From: Actinomycetota bacterium
GTDB taxonomy: Bacteria; Actinomycetota; AC-67
NCBI GenBank assembly: GCA_020201525.1
Contig: JAIVGO010000004.1
Span: 1 to 41,882 of the forward strand
Reading direction: 5' to 3'
Length of the DNA: 41,882 bases
The number at the start of each line of letters is the position of its first letter. Position 1 is the first letter of the stretch. Below are positions 14,707 through 24,263 of the stretch, piece after piece. Both the position numbers and the translations under genes were made by a program. The notes under the pieces were generated by a model that saw only the letters and a program-made list of their open reading frames with translations, did not search any database and had not been told where the DNA came from.

Positions 14707-16446
14707 TTACACGAGCAGCCTGTGTAGGCGGCCGGCGATCTCGGCGACGGCCCTCTCCGATGGGCCGTGCGTCGAGAAAGCCACGACGACGGCGCGCCCG
14801 TTCGCCCAGCCGCATGCCGCACCGCCGAGCGTTCCGACGTCTGCGCATCGCACGGTAGTCCCGGCCAGCGCAAAGTCCGAGACGTCCCCGGCGTTCCTTG
14901 CGTCCACGAGACCCTCTATGGCGTCGTCGATCACGCCCAACTCTTCGGGGGATCCATATCGCAAGCGGCCGGCGACGACGACGACTTCGGCTCCGCCCGG
15001 CCCGGCGTATGTGGCGGCGACTCCGTCCGGGAAGCCCTGGTCGCGCACGAACGCTTTTGCGCCGACCGCGACGCTTCCGTCGACCGCACGGACGTATGCA
15101 CCGATTCGGGACGGCAACTTGATCTCGGAGTTGCGCTCATACGAGCGGTAGACGCCGGCGATTAGGCCGAGTACGGAAAACACGACGAGCACGATGCCGG
15201 TGGTTCTCAATCGGCGGGATGACGACGGAGCACGCGAATGCACGCGGCGCTCCGACGGAATGAAGTACAGCGAGATGAGCCACACCATCTCGAAGAAGAT
15301 CAGGCGCGATCCCATCGTCCACGAATCCAGGTTGTAGAGATTCGACGGAGTAATGAGCAACATGATGAGGTAGCCGGCGCCCATGATCGCGTAATCCCAG
15401 ATCCGGAGACGCACGTTGAGCAACAGCCACGCGGCGACGAACAAGATCATGAAATCGTTCGAATGCACGAACGGAACGATCATGAGGCTAGCCAGCACTC
15501 CCACGGCGAGCATCGGCTCCGGTCCGGCATGGCGATGCTTGTTGATCACGACGGCGGCGCCGATGACGATTCCGATCTGCACGGCGATCTCGAGAAGCTT
15601 GTATTCGCTGAGCCGGACCGGAAGGCTCAAATGGCCGATCACGCCGAAGAGCTCCGGACGGCGTTGCGTCAGCAGGATCCGGTCGACATAGCCGCGAACG
15701 CCGTGCAGTCCGATGACGGCGATGCTCACTGCGGTAATCGCAGCCGAGCTCAGCAACCACGCGCGAAATGCCTTGAAGCGCCGCGCGACGAGCAGCGCGA
15801 TCGGGATGACGAGTGTTCCTTGTGGGTGGAGAATGACGACGATCGACAGGACGACTCCCGCTTTCGCGTCGCTTCCACGTCTGAAAAGCCGGTACGCGGC
15901 TGCGATACCGAGCATCTGAAGCACGATCATCTGCTTCAGTAAGAGGCCGAAGAACACCGGGTACGGCACCATCGCCGCGAGAAGCAGGATGACCTTCTTC
16001 GGCGCGCTGCCTTCGACCGCCAGAACGCATGCACCCACGAAGGCGGCGAAAATGAGGACGCTCCAAATGTTGTTGGCGAGTGAGTACCGCATCAACGCGA
16101 GCGGGGCCCACAGGAAGCCGACCGGCGGCGTGTACGGCAGCGGATAAAAAGGCAGGGGCCCGGTCAGCTTGTACGCGGCGTTCTGCGCGGGGATGTCCCA
16201 GAGACGGCTCCAGCCGAACTTCACGCCGGTTTTGGCGAACGCGTAATACAGGCCGGAGTCCTCGCGGAAGAGAAAGTGCACGGTGTGCCAGATGTAAAAG
16301 AGGACATGCACCGCGCCCTCATAAAAGAGCAGAGCGAGCGCGATCGCTTGACCACCCGTGACCGAGATGCGCTCGAGGCCCTTCCGGTTTCCGGCGCGCG
16401 ACGGCGTGTCCCCGGCCGTTTCCGGCCGGACCTGCGTTACGTCCAT
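14707..16446 (-). CDS. GT87-family (DUF2029) membrane glycosyltransferase
   Basis: This 579-residue polytopic membrane protein has roughly ten hydrophobic segments and resembles GT87 (DUF2029) enzymes. These use polyprenyl-phosphate sugars, often polyprenyl-phosphomannose, to build envelope glycolipids or glycans on the outer face. The first large loop carries the acidic EDSGLYYAFAK motif and a Pro-rich PLPFYPLPYTPPVGF stretch typical of the family. A soluble C-terminal domain of about 130 residues follows the last membrane segment and is less usual. ATG 16446 is chosen because AGGAG lies 6 nt upstream; starts at 16473 and 16593 are also open. It is divergent from the NHL gene. The sugar and acceptor are unknown. 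Confidence 0.8.
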   Translation of the reverse strand: MDVTQVRPETAGDTPSRAGNRKGLERISVTGGQAIALALLFYEGAVHVLFYIWHTVHFLFREDSGLYYAFAKTGVKFGWSRLWDIPAQNAAYKLTGPLPFYPLPYTPPVGFLWAPLALMRYSLANNIWSVLIFAAFVGACVLAVEGSAPKKVILLLAAMVPYPVFFGLLLKQMIVLQMLGIAAAYRLFRRGSDAKAGVVLSIVVILHPQGTLVIPIALLVARRFKAFRAWLLSSAAITAVSIAVIGLHGVRGYVDRILLTQRRPELFGVIGHLSLPVRLSEYKLLEIAVQIGIVIGAAVVINKHRHAGPEPMLAVGVLASLMIVPFVHSNDFMILFVAAWLLLNVRLRIWDYAIMGAGYLIMLLITPSNLYNLDSWTMGSRLIFFEMVWLISLYFIPSERRVHSRAPSSSRRLRTTGIVLVVFSVLGLIAGVYRSYERNSEIKLPSRIGAYVRAVDGSVAVGAKAFVRDQGFPDGVAATYAGPGGAEVVVVAGRLRYGSPEELGVIDDAIEGLVDARNAGDVSDFALAGTTVRCADVGTLGGAACGWANGRAVVVAFSTHGPSERAVAEIAGRLHRLLV

Positions 16447-16650
16447 CCGCTCTCCTGGCTTCGATCGGGGCATGCGTGAGCCACCCTTTAGGCGCTTCAG
16501 ACACTCCAACGACGCCGGCGCCGTTCCGGCACAGGTCCAAGCCGGACATGACCAGGTTTGCGGCTTGGGACAATTCGGGACATTGCGCGGCACTCGGAAC
16601 CGATGGCGAGGAAACGTGATTCGGATCGTTGAAGACTTCGAACCTCGGAC

Positions 16651-16657
16651 AAGGAGG
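16651..16657 (+). promoter_or_regulatory. Strong ribosome-binding site with no in-frame start behind it
   Basis: AAGGAGG is the best Shine-Dalgarno match upstream of the NHL gene, but the ATG it serves (16659) is out of frame with that gene. In the NHL frame the nearest codons after it are ATC at 16663 and 16669. See the finding on the NHL start. Confidence 0.5.
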
Positions 16658-16692
16658 AATGCATCACGATCCGGCGGCTTCGAACGAAGCTG

Positions 16693-18867
16693 ATGCTGGC
16701 GGCATCGCTTTGCGCTGCGCTCGGCATGGTCTTTTCCAACGCGCCCGCGATCCCCTCGACGGTGACGCTCTTCGCCGGCGGCGTCGGCGACGGCGGCCCG
16801 GCAACTGAGGCGCGTCTGTTCTTGCCGACGGGAGTCTCTGTCGACGACACGACCGGCAACGTGTACATCGCCGACGCCGGTAACAGCCGGATTCGCTCGG
16901 TGAATTCCTCCGGCGAGATCTCAACCGTTGCGGGCAGCGGTCTCGAGGGATATTCCAGCGACGGGGTGCCGGCGATCGCGTCGAAGCTCAATCGCCCATA
17001 CGGTGTCGCCGTCGGTCCCACCGGTACCTTCTACATCGCCGACACGGGGAACAGCCGCATTCGCAGAGTCGATGCGTCGGGCACCATCACGACGATCGCC
17101 GGGACGGGAGCGAAGGGATTTTCGGGTGACGGCGGCGATGCGACTCGCGCGAAGCTCCAAACTCCGTTCGCCGTTGCCGCCGGACCGATGAACACGATCT
17201 ACGTTGCGGACACCGGGAACAATCGCGTCCGAAGGGTCGACGGCAACGGGGTGATCAGAACGATCGCCGGTTCGGGCGCCGCCGGTTACTCCGGCGACGG
17301 CGGTCCGGCGACCCGCGCGCGTCTGTACCTTCCGAGCAGCCTCGCCGTCGATGAGTCCGGCGACGTCTTCGTGGCCGACCTCGGGAACAGCCGCATTCGT
17401 AAGATCGACACCAACGGCACGATCACAACGGTCGCCGGTTCGGGCGCTCGCGGGTTCTCGGGCGACGGCGGGGCCGCGCGCCGCGCGCGCTTGTTCTATC
17501 CGACCGGCGTTGCGCTTGATTCCTTCGGCGCCCTCTTCATCGCCGACTTCGGCAACAACCGTGTGCGCGTCGTCGACACGCTCGGCAACATCACGACGGT
17601 CGCCGGGAGCGGCAAGAAAGGATTCACCGGTGACGGAAACGCTCCGAGGAGCGCTTCTATGAACGGCCCCTGGGCGGTCGCGTTGTCGAACAACACGGCG
17701 TACGTTGCCGATGCGGCGAACAATCGCGTGCGCTCGGTGACGACCTCGGCGATCACAACGTTTGCCGGAAACAACTCTGATGGTTTCACCGGAGACGGCG
17801 GCAGAGCGATCAGCGCACGTCTCTTCCTTCCTGGAACGATCGCCGCGGGGCCCAACGGTACTTTGTACATCGCCGACTCCGGTGACAATCGCGTTCGCCG
17901 CGTGGATGCTCGCGGTATCATGATGACGATTGCGGGGTCCCCGGTCCGCGGCTTCTCCGGAGACGGCAGGGCCGGAACGCTCGCGAGCCTCGCCGGCCCG
18001 AAAGGCGTCGCGGTCGACGGTCGTGGCAACGTTTTCATCGCCGACACGTACAACAACCGGATTCGAAAGCTGAACACGCGCGGCATCATCACGACGATCG
18101 CCGGAACTGGCTCGATCGGCTTTTCCGGAGACCGTGGGCGGGCGACCCGGGCTCGCCTCTACCTACCGACTGCGGTAGCCGTCGATCCGTCCGGAAACAT
18201 CTTCGTCGCAGACACGGCGAATCATCGCGTCCGGAAGATCGATCGCCGTGGGATCATCACGACGGTCGCGGGGACCGGGGTAAGCGGCTACGCCGGAGAA
18301 GGCACGCCGGCCGTCACAGCGAAGCTCAGCATTCCCACGGGCCTGGCCGTCGATCAATCAGGCATCCTCTACATCGCCGATACCGGCAACCATCGCATCC
18401 GCAAAATCGACCACGGCATCATCACCACCGTTGCGGGTAACGGCCGCAAGGGGTACTCGGGCGACGAAGGCGACGCGCGACTGGCGAGCTTGTCGTCGCC
18501 GAAGGGCGTCGCGGTGGCATCGGACGGGACGATCTACATCGCCGACACCTACAACCAGCGAATTCGAAAAGTGACGGCATCGCGGACGATCTCGACGCTT
18601 GCCGGCGACGGCAGCCGCGGAATTCCTTCGATTGCCGCGCCGTCGTGTACGCAGTTGAAGATACCGCTCGTCCCTACCCCGGAAATCTGTTCCCCCATGG
18701 AGCTACCGAGCACGCCGTACATTCCGGCGCCCGAAGAAGGGCTCCCGTCGCGCCTGACGGCGCTCCTCCTGCCGACGTCGGTCGCAGTCGACAGCACGGG
18801 GACGCTCTACATCTGCGACACCGGCGACAACCGAATTCTGAGCGTCGAAGCTCCGGTGCTCCCCTAA
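16693..18867 (+). CDS. Secreted 12-repeat NHL beta-propeller protein
   Basis: This protein of 724 residues from ATG 16693 has a hydrophobic export-like N-terminus (LAASLCAALGMVF) followed by about twelve NHL repeats of 54-57 residues. The consensus is LxxPxGVAVDxxGxxYIADTxNxRIRKVD-G-ITTIAGxGxxGFSGDG. Twelve repeats would make two six-bladed propellers. The eleventh repeat is followed by an insert with two cysteines before the last blade. Such proteins usually act extracellularly as binding scaffolds or, in some families, enzymes; no catalytic motif is seen. The start is doubtful: basic codons reading RRLRTK precede ATG 16693 in frame and look like the n-region of its signal peptide. Confidence 0.85.
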   Translation: MLAASLCAALGMVFSNAPAIPSTVTLFAGGVGDGGPATEARLFLPTGVSVDDTTGNVYIADAGNSRIRSVNSSGEISTVAGSGLEGYSSDGVPAIASKLNRPYGVAVGPTGTFYIADTGNSRIRRVDASGTITTIAGTGAKGFSGDGGDATRAKLQTPFAVAAGPMNTIYVADTGNNRVRRVDGNGVIRTIAGSGAAGYSGDGGPATRARLYLPSSLAVDESGDVFVADLGNSRIRKIDTNGTITTVAGSGARGFSGDGGAARRARLFYPTGVALDSFGALFIADFGNNRVRVVDTLGNITTVAGSGKKGFTGDGNAPRSASMNGPWAVALSNNTAYVADAANNRVRSVTTSAITTFAGNNSDGFTGDGGRAISARLFLPGTIAAGPNGTLYIADSGDNRVRRVDARGIMMTIAGSPVRGFSGDGRAGTLASLAGPKGVAVDGRGNVFIADTYNNRIRKLNTRGIITTIAGTGSIGFSGDRGRATRARLYLPTAVAVDPSGNIFVADTANHRVRKIDRRGIITTVAGTGVSGYAGEGTPAVTAKLSIPTGLAVDQSGILYIADTGNHRIRKIDHGIITTVAGNGRKGYSGDEGDARLASLSSPKGVAVASDGTIYIADTYNQRIRKVTASRTISTLAGDGSRGIPSIAAPSCTQLKIPLVPTPEICSPMELPSTPYIPAPEEGLPSRLTALLLPTSVAVDSTGTLYICDTGDNRILSVEAPVLP

Positions 18868-18889
18868 GCGCGCGTCCGCGAGAACTGCG

Positions 18890-20306
<1,417 letters not shown>

Positions 20307-20319
20307 GCCTCTGCGGTCT

Positions 20320-20348
20320 TTGACTACCGTGCCCCATCCGCGTAGTGT
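20320..20348 (+). promoter_or_regulatory. Promoter of the HU gene
   Basis: TTGACT (20320-20325) and TAGTGT (20343-20348) are separated by 17 nt and match the housekeeping sigma consensus. The expected start near 20355 gives a short leader containing GGGGAGG (20364-20370) before the GTG start. Confidence 0.75.
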
Positions 20349-20376
20349 TCCGCAGGACCGAAAGGGGAGGTGGTTG

Positions 20377-20775
20377 GTGAACAGAGTACAGTTGCTCCGG
20401 ACCGTGTCGGAGCGCACCGGCATGGCAAAGAAAGAAGTCGAGCAGGTTTACGACAGCATGGTAGGCCTGGTTGCCGACAGTGTGAAGAAGGGCGAGAAGG
20501 TTGCCCTGACTGGTTTCGGTAACTTCACCCAGCGCGTGAAGAAGGCGCGGAAGGCGGGCATGGCTCGCAATCCGTTTACGGGCGAAATGGTGAAGCAGGC
20601 TGCGCGCCCGGCGATGAAGCTTCCGAAGTTCGTCCCGGCGAAGACGTTCAAGGACTACGTATCCGGCGCGGCCAAAGCGATGCCGGGTGCGAAGCCCGCC
20701 GCGAAAAAATCCGCGGCAAAGAAGCCTGCGGCGAAGAAGAGTGGTGCGAAGAAGGCAGCGAAGAAGCGCCGCTAA
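20377..20775 (+). CDS. hupB: HU-family nucleoid protein with Lys/Ala-rich tail
   Basis: This 132-residue histone-like protein binds and bends DNA as a dimer and compacts the nucleoid. The HU fold occupies residues 1-90, with the GFGNFTQR signature, the DNA-gripping arm around ARNPFTGEMV, and MKLPKFVPAKTFKDYV at its end. A basic tail of repeated AAKK units (about 100-132) follows, as in actinobacterial HupB/HupS proteins. GTG 20377 is chosen because GGAGG lies 6 nt upstream and the protein then begins VNRVQLLRTVSERTG, as HU proteins do. It has its own promoter and a strong terminator, so it is monocistronic. Confidence 0.95.
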   Translation: MNRVQLLRTVSERTGMAKKEVEQVYDSMVGLVADSVKKGEKVALTGFGNFTQRVKKARKAGMARNPFTGEMVKQAARPAMKLPKFVPAKTFKDYVSGAAKAMPGAKPAAKKSAAKKPAAKKSGAKKAAKKRR

Positions 20776-20784
20776 TTCAGCACA

Positions 20785-20814
20785 AAAACGGGGCCTCGAC
20801 TGAGGCCCCGTTTT
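20785..20814. terminator. Bidirectional intrinsic terminator between hupB and hydrolase
   Basis: AAAACGGGGCCTC (20785-20797) pairs perfectly with GAGGCCCCGTTTT (20802-20814) around the tetraloop GACT. It provides a T-tract on both strands and serves the convergent HU and hydrolase genes. Confidence 0.93.
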
Positions 20815-20824
20815 CATGTGCTCT

Positions 20825-21619
20825 TCACTCGGGAAGTCGACCGAGAAACGCGCGGATTGCCGTCGTAACCTCGACCGGCTTTTCGACCGGCGCGGTGTGA
20901 CCGCAGGCCTCGATCTCGATCAGCTCGGCGTTCGGGATCGCTGCAGCCGCTTCGCGTGCCCCTTCGATTGGATTCGGAAAGTCGTCCACGCCGTGCAAGA
21001 TCAGCGTCGGGGTCGTGACCTTCGGCAACTCCGAAAGCCTGCTCGTTCGGTCGAAAACTGCGCGCGCGGTGCCTTCCGCGCTGTTCGCATCCATGGCGCT
21101 TATTTTCTTGACCCAGTGCTGCCCTTCGGCCGATGAAGCAAACGCCTCCGTCGACAGGATCGTGAACGCGACGTTGGCAAGGTCGAGCGATACGCCGTCT
21201 TGCTTTGCGACCTCGAACATGGCGTCGTACTGCGGAACCATGTCCGGGTTCTCCGGGCCGGCGTTCCCATCGATCAAGATGAGCGCACGCACGCGTTCCG
21301 GTGCGTCGAGAACCACGCACAAAGAATTGAAAGCGCCGAGGGAATGTCCGCCCCAGACCGCTTGATCCACGCCGAGCCCGGTCACAAGCTTTGTGAGCGC
21401 GGCGGATTCTTCGGCCAAAGTGAATCCCACCGGTCTGCCCGGCGATTCGCCATGACCCGGTGCATCGACGGTGATGACCCGGTACGAATCAGACAGTGCA
21501 TCGATTTGATGATCCCACATCGTTCGATCCATCAAAAGGCCGTGGAGCAGCACCACTGACGGACCCGTGCCGGTATCGGAGTAAGCGAACTCCCAGCCGT
21601 CGATCGTCGCGGTCGCCAT
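20825..21619 (-). CDS. Alpha/beta-fold hydrolase
   Basis: This 264-residue cytosolic hydrolase has a complete triad: S93 in the nucleophile elbow GHSLG, Asp at 212 or 213 in LHGVDDFPNP, and H241 in CGHTAPVEKP. The oxyanion-hole motif LLHGLLMDRTMW (about 24-35) is typical of the 3-oxoadipate enol-lactonase / haloperoxidase-like branch. Substrate cannot be assigned. Its ATG directly follows the stop of the cold-shock protein gene (TAAATG), so the two are co-translated. It ends at the terminator shared with HU. Confidence 0.85.
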   Translation of the reverse strand: MATATIDGWEFAYSDTGTGPSVVLLHGLLMDRTMWDHQIDALSDSYRVITVDAPGHGESPGRPVGFTLAEESAALTKLVTGLGVDQAVWGGHSLGAFNSLCVVLDAPERVRALILIDGNAGPENPDMVPQYDAMFEVAKQDGVSLDLANVAFTILSTEAFASSAEGQHWVKKISAMDANSAEGTARAVFDRTSRLSELPKVTTPTLILHGVDDFPNPIEGAREAAAAIPNAELIEIEACGHTAPVEKPVEVTTAIRAFLGRLPE

Positions 21620-21826
21620 TTAAAGGGTTACCAAAGTCAGATCGAAAACTTTCATCTTGTCTCCTTCACCGGTCACGTTGAACTTCACACGCTGGCCGAG
21701 CCGAAGCTCACGAAGGCCCGACTCTTTGAACGAGTCCGGCCCGTACGGGAATTCAGTCTTTGCGTCGTCCATGATGACGCCACTGCGCGTCGGCGCGTCG
21801 TACGTCTTGATAGTTCCTTGCTTCAC
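21620..21826 (-). CDS. Cold-shock-domain-like protein
   Basis: This 68-residue protein reads VKQGTIKTYDAPTRSGVI, with FPYGPDSFKESGLRELRLGQRVKFNV and a final strand pair. The order matches the five-stranded OB fold of the CspA family. The aromatic RNP motifs are degenerate (GVIMDD in place of GFGFI), so nucleic-acid binding may be weaker or different. GTG 21826 is chosen for the AGGAGG 7 nt upstream; the longer upstream frame reads as non-coding. It is directly coupled to the hydrolase gene downstream. Confidence 0.75.
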   Translation of the reverse strand: MKQGTIKTYDAPTRSGVIMDDAKTEFPYGPDSFKESGLRELRLGQRVKFNVTGEGDKMKVFDLTLVTL

Positions 21827-21879
21827 GCTCCCACCTCCTGGGGCGAACGATATAGCGCACGTCTTGTGTCGCGCGAAAA

Positions 21880-22506
21880 TCAGCGGCGCGCTTCGACGGA
21901 GCGCACGATCGCGGCCGTGGCCGGGCCGGTTCCGAGCTCGACGGCGCGTGTCAGGTCCCCGGGGTCGTCGACGTCGAGCTCGAGTCTCGGCCGTCGTACG
22001 ATGAGGGCCGCGAGTCCGGATTCCGCCGCCAGACGCTCGTGCGCGGATCTGCTTTTCTCTCCGAATGCCGTCGGAAAGAGGTCTGCGGGCGAACGCCACA
22101 ACGCATTCGTACCGTCGCCCCCGGCGCTCGGCGCGATGACGGCCTGCGCGGGTCCGAGCAGGGCGGCGACGTCCTCGGGCCGGACGCACGGCAGATCCGA
22201 CGCGAGCACGAGTGCGCCGTCATATCCGGCGCCGGTGACGTCGGCCGTGGTCGCAGAGAGTGAAGCATTGAGGCCCGCTTCCGGCGTCTTGTCGGGTACC
22301 GCTTCGGCGCCGCGCTCACGCGCGACGGCGACGGCTTCCTCGTCGCTGCACACGACCCACACGGGAGCGACTTGTGTCGCTGCGCTCACGACGTCGCGCA
22401 GCATCGCCAAGGCAAGAGCTTGCCGTTCCTCGCCGTCGAGGAACGTCGCCAGTCGTGCTTTGGCTCGGGCAAGCGGCTTCGCCGGAATGACTATTAGGGC
22501 TCGCAT
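21880..22506 (-). CDS. cofC: 2-phospho-L-lactate/PEP guanylyltransferase
   Basis: This 208-residue nucleotidyltransferase acts in coenzyme F420 synthesis. The CofC/FbiD family joins GTP to 2-phospholactate or PEP to give the activated precursor used by CofD/FbiA. The N-terminus MRALIVIPAKPLARAKARL is the family signature for GTP binding. VLASDLPCVRPEDV (about 120-133) holds the metal-binding Asp, and GGDGTNAL and the closing DVDDPGDL are also typical. ATG 22506 is chosen because upstream codons lack family similarity. It diverges from plsC with 51 nt between starts. The gene implies F420-dependent redox enzymes in this organism. Confidence 0.9.
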   Translation of the reverse strand: MRALIVIPAKPLARAKARLATFLDGEERQALALAMLRDVVSAATQVAPVWVVCSDEEAVAVARERGAEAVPDKTPEAGLNASLSATTADVTGAGYDGALVLASDLPCVRPEDVAALLGPAQAVIAPSAGGDGTNALWRSPADLFPTAFGEKSRSAHERLAAESGLAALIVRRPRLELDVDDPGDLTRAVELGTGPATAAIVRSVEARR

Positions 22507-22557
22507 CGTCGGCCTTAGTAGAATGATGCCGTCCGGCGGGGTCCGAGGAGGAGAAGC

Positions 22558-23247
22558 GTGCTGACGTACCGCATCGTCAAGAATCTCCTCGTCGCGTTCG
22601 ACAAGATCTTCTTTCGCTGGCGATTCGACGGCTTGGAAAACATTCCGGGTAGCGGGCCGGTGATCGTCGCCGGTAACCATATCTCATACTTCGATCCCCT
22701 CTGTCAGGGGTACATGGTAGTGAAAGCAAAGCGGATGCCTCGTTTCTTCGCCAAGTCCGAGCTTTGGAAAAACCCGTTGCTCAAGTTCGTTCTTACGCAT
22801 GCACGCCAAATACCCGTCGAGCGCGGGACGGGAGAAACGGGTCCCGTCGAAAAGGCGATCGACGCGCTCGGCGAGGGCAACGTGGTGATGATTTATCCCG
22901 AAGCCACGATCACGACGAACACCGACCTCACGCCGATGCAAGGGAAAACCGGCGTCGCTCGTGTCGCTCTGACGAGCGGCGCGCCCGTCGTGCCGGTAGC
23001 GGTGTGGGGCTCGCATTGGGTGAAGCCTAAGCACCGCAAGACGAAGCAAAAGTTCGGCCGGTTGATCCTCGTCAAAGCCGGTGTTCCCTTGGTCTTCGAC
23101 GAATCGCTGCGCGCGCGTGCGAACGAGCCCGAAGTGTTGCGCGACGTGACCGACCGCGTGATGGCCGAGCTCGACCGTCTCGTGCGGGAGCTGCACAAGG
23201 TGTACCCGGAGGGTGCCGCCGTGCCTGAGCTTCGCGAGACGCTATGA
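22558..23247 (+). CDS. plsC: 1-acyl-sn-glycerol-3-phosphate acyltransferase
   Basis: This 229-residue membrane-associated acyltransferase adds the second acyl chain to lysophosphatidic acid. The catalytic HX4D box is H41-D46 in NHISYFDP. IPVERG (85-90) and the glycerol-phosphate-binding block PEAT (114-117, usually PEGT) follow, then VPVAVWGS. GTG 22558 has GAGGAGG a few bases upstream, and TAGAAT at 22519-22524 is a possible -10 box. It is the first gene of a four-gene operon and its stop overlaps gpsA as ATGA. Confidence 0.9.
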   Translation: MLTYRIVKNLLVAFDKIFFRWRFDGLENIPGSGPVIVAGNHISYFDPLCQGYMVVKAKRMPRFFAKSELWKNPLLKFVLTHARQIPVERGTGETGPVEKAIDALGEGNVVMIYPEATITTNTDLTPMQGKTGVARVALTSGAPVVPVAVWGSHWVKPKHRKTKQKFGRLILVKAGVPLVFDESLRARANEPEVLRDVTDRVMAELDRLVRELHKVYPEGAAVPELRETL

Positions 23248-24263
23248 CCCGGCGCGGCCATCTCGGCGTCATCGGCGCCGGCTCCTGGGGGACCGCTTTC
23301 GCTTCGATCCTCGCGTCGAACCATTTGCCGACGCTGTTGTGGGCCCGTCGCAACGAGCTCGCGCGAGAGATCAATGCGCGACACATGAACCAGCCGTATC
23401 TCCCCGACATCCCGTTGCCGACCACCTTGCGCGCGACCGCCAACTTGGAGGAAGCCGTCTCGACGGCGTCGACGATCGTTATCGGCATGCCGTCGCATGC
23501 CTTCCGCGACAAGCTCGTCGAGATCGGACCGATGATTCAGCCTGGTGTTGCCGTGGTGAGCCTGACGAAAGGCGTCGAACAAGAGACGTTGTTCCGCATG
23601 ACCGAGGTGATCGTCGACGCCGCAAAGATCGAGCCGGAACGTGCTGCGGTCGTCAGCGGGCCGAACCTCGCGAAGGAAGTTGCCAGAGGACAGCCGGGCG
23701 CCACCGTCGTCGCCTGCTCCGACATGGGGCGAGCGCGGCGACTGCAACGCTTGTTTCATCACCGGACGCTTCGCGTGTATTGCAACGACGACGTGGCAGG
23801 GGTCGAGATCGCCGGTGCTTGCAAGAACGTCATCGCCTTAGCCGCCGGCATGGCCGACGGTCTCGGGTACGGAGACAACTCGAAGTCTGCGCTCATTACG
23901 CGAGGACTCGCCGAAGTCACGCGGCTCGGTGTCCGAGTCGGAGCGAAGCCGATGACGTTCATCGGTCTGGCAGGCGTCGGCGACATGATCGCGACGTGCA
24001 CGAGCAAGCTGTCGCGGAACCGCCACGTGGGCGAGGAGCTCGGCAAAGGACGGGCCCTCGACGAGATCATCGCCGAGATGAACATGGTTGCCGAGGGCGT
24101 GAAGTCGTGCCGGGCGATTCTCGGCTTGGCGGAACGTGCCGGAGTCGACATGCCCATCGCATCGCGCGTGGCGCGTGTGCTGTTCGATGGGGTACATCCA
24201 AAAGACATGGTCGAAGATTTGATGCTGCGCGCGCCCGAGCCCGAGTTTCTGGGAATCGCATGA
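23244..24263 (+). CDS. gpsA: NAD(P)-dependent glycerol-3-phosphate dehydrogenase
   Basis: This 339-residue enzyme reduces dihydroxyacetone phosphate to sn-glycerol 3-phosphate for phospholipid synthesis. The Rossmann motif GAGSWG is at 11-16, VVSGPNLAKEV follows near 136-146, and the catalytic Lys lies in ACKNVIALAAG near 194, with GLGYGDNSKSALITRGL after it. It overlaps plsC by ATGA at the front and the PLP enzyme by ATGA at the back. Pairing with plsC is logical, since its product feeds the acyltransferase pathway. Confidence 0.96.
   Translation: MTRRGHLGVIGAGSWGTAFASILASNHLPTLLWARRNELAREINARHMNQPYLPDIPLPTTLRATANLEEAVSTASTIVIGMPSHAFRDKLVEIGPMIQPGVAVVSLTKGVEQETLFRMTEVIVDAAKIEPERAAVVSGPNLAKEVARGQPGATVVACSDMGRARRLQRLFHHRTLRVYCNDDVAGVEIAGACKNVIALAAGMADGLGYGDNSKSALITRGLAEVTRLGVRVGAKPMTFIGLAGVGDMIATCTSKLSRNRHVGEELGKGRALDEIIAEMNMVAEGVKSCRAILGLAERAGVDMPIASRVARVLFDGVHPKDMVEDLMLRAPEPEFLGIA

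Noticed and set aside
16659..16692. ATG 16659 as the start of a separate short gene
   Set aside because: It has an excellent ribosome site, but the frame quickly becomes Arg-rich antisense-like sequence; it matters only for the uncertain NHL start.
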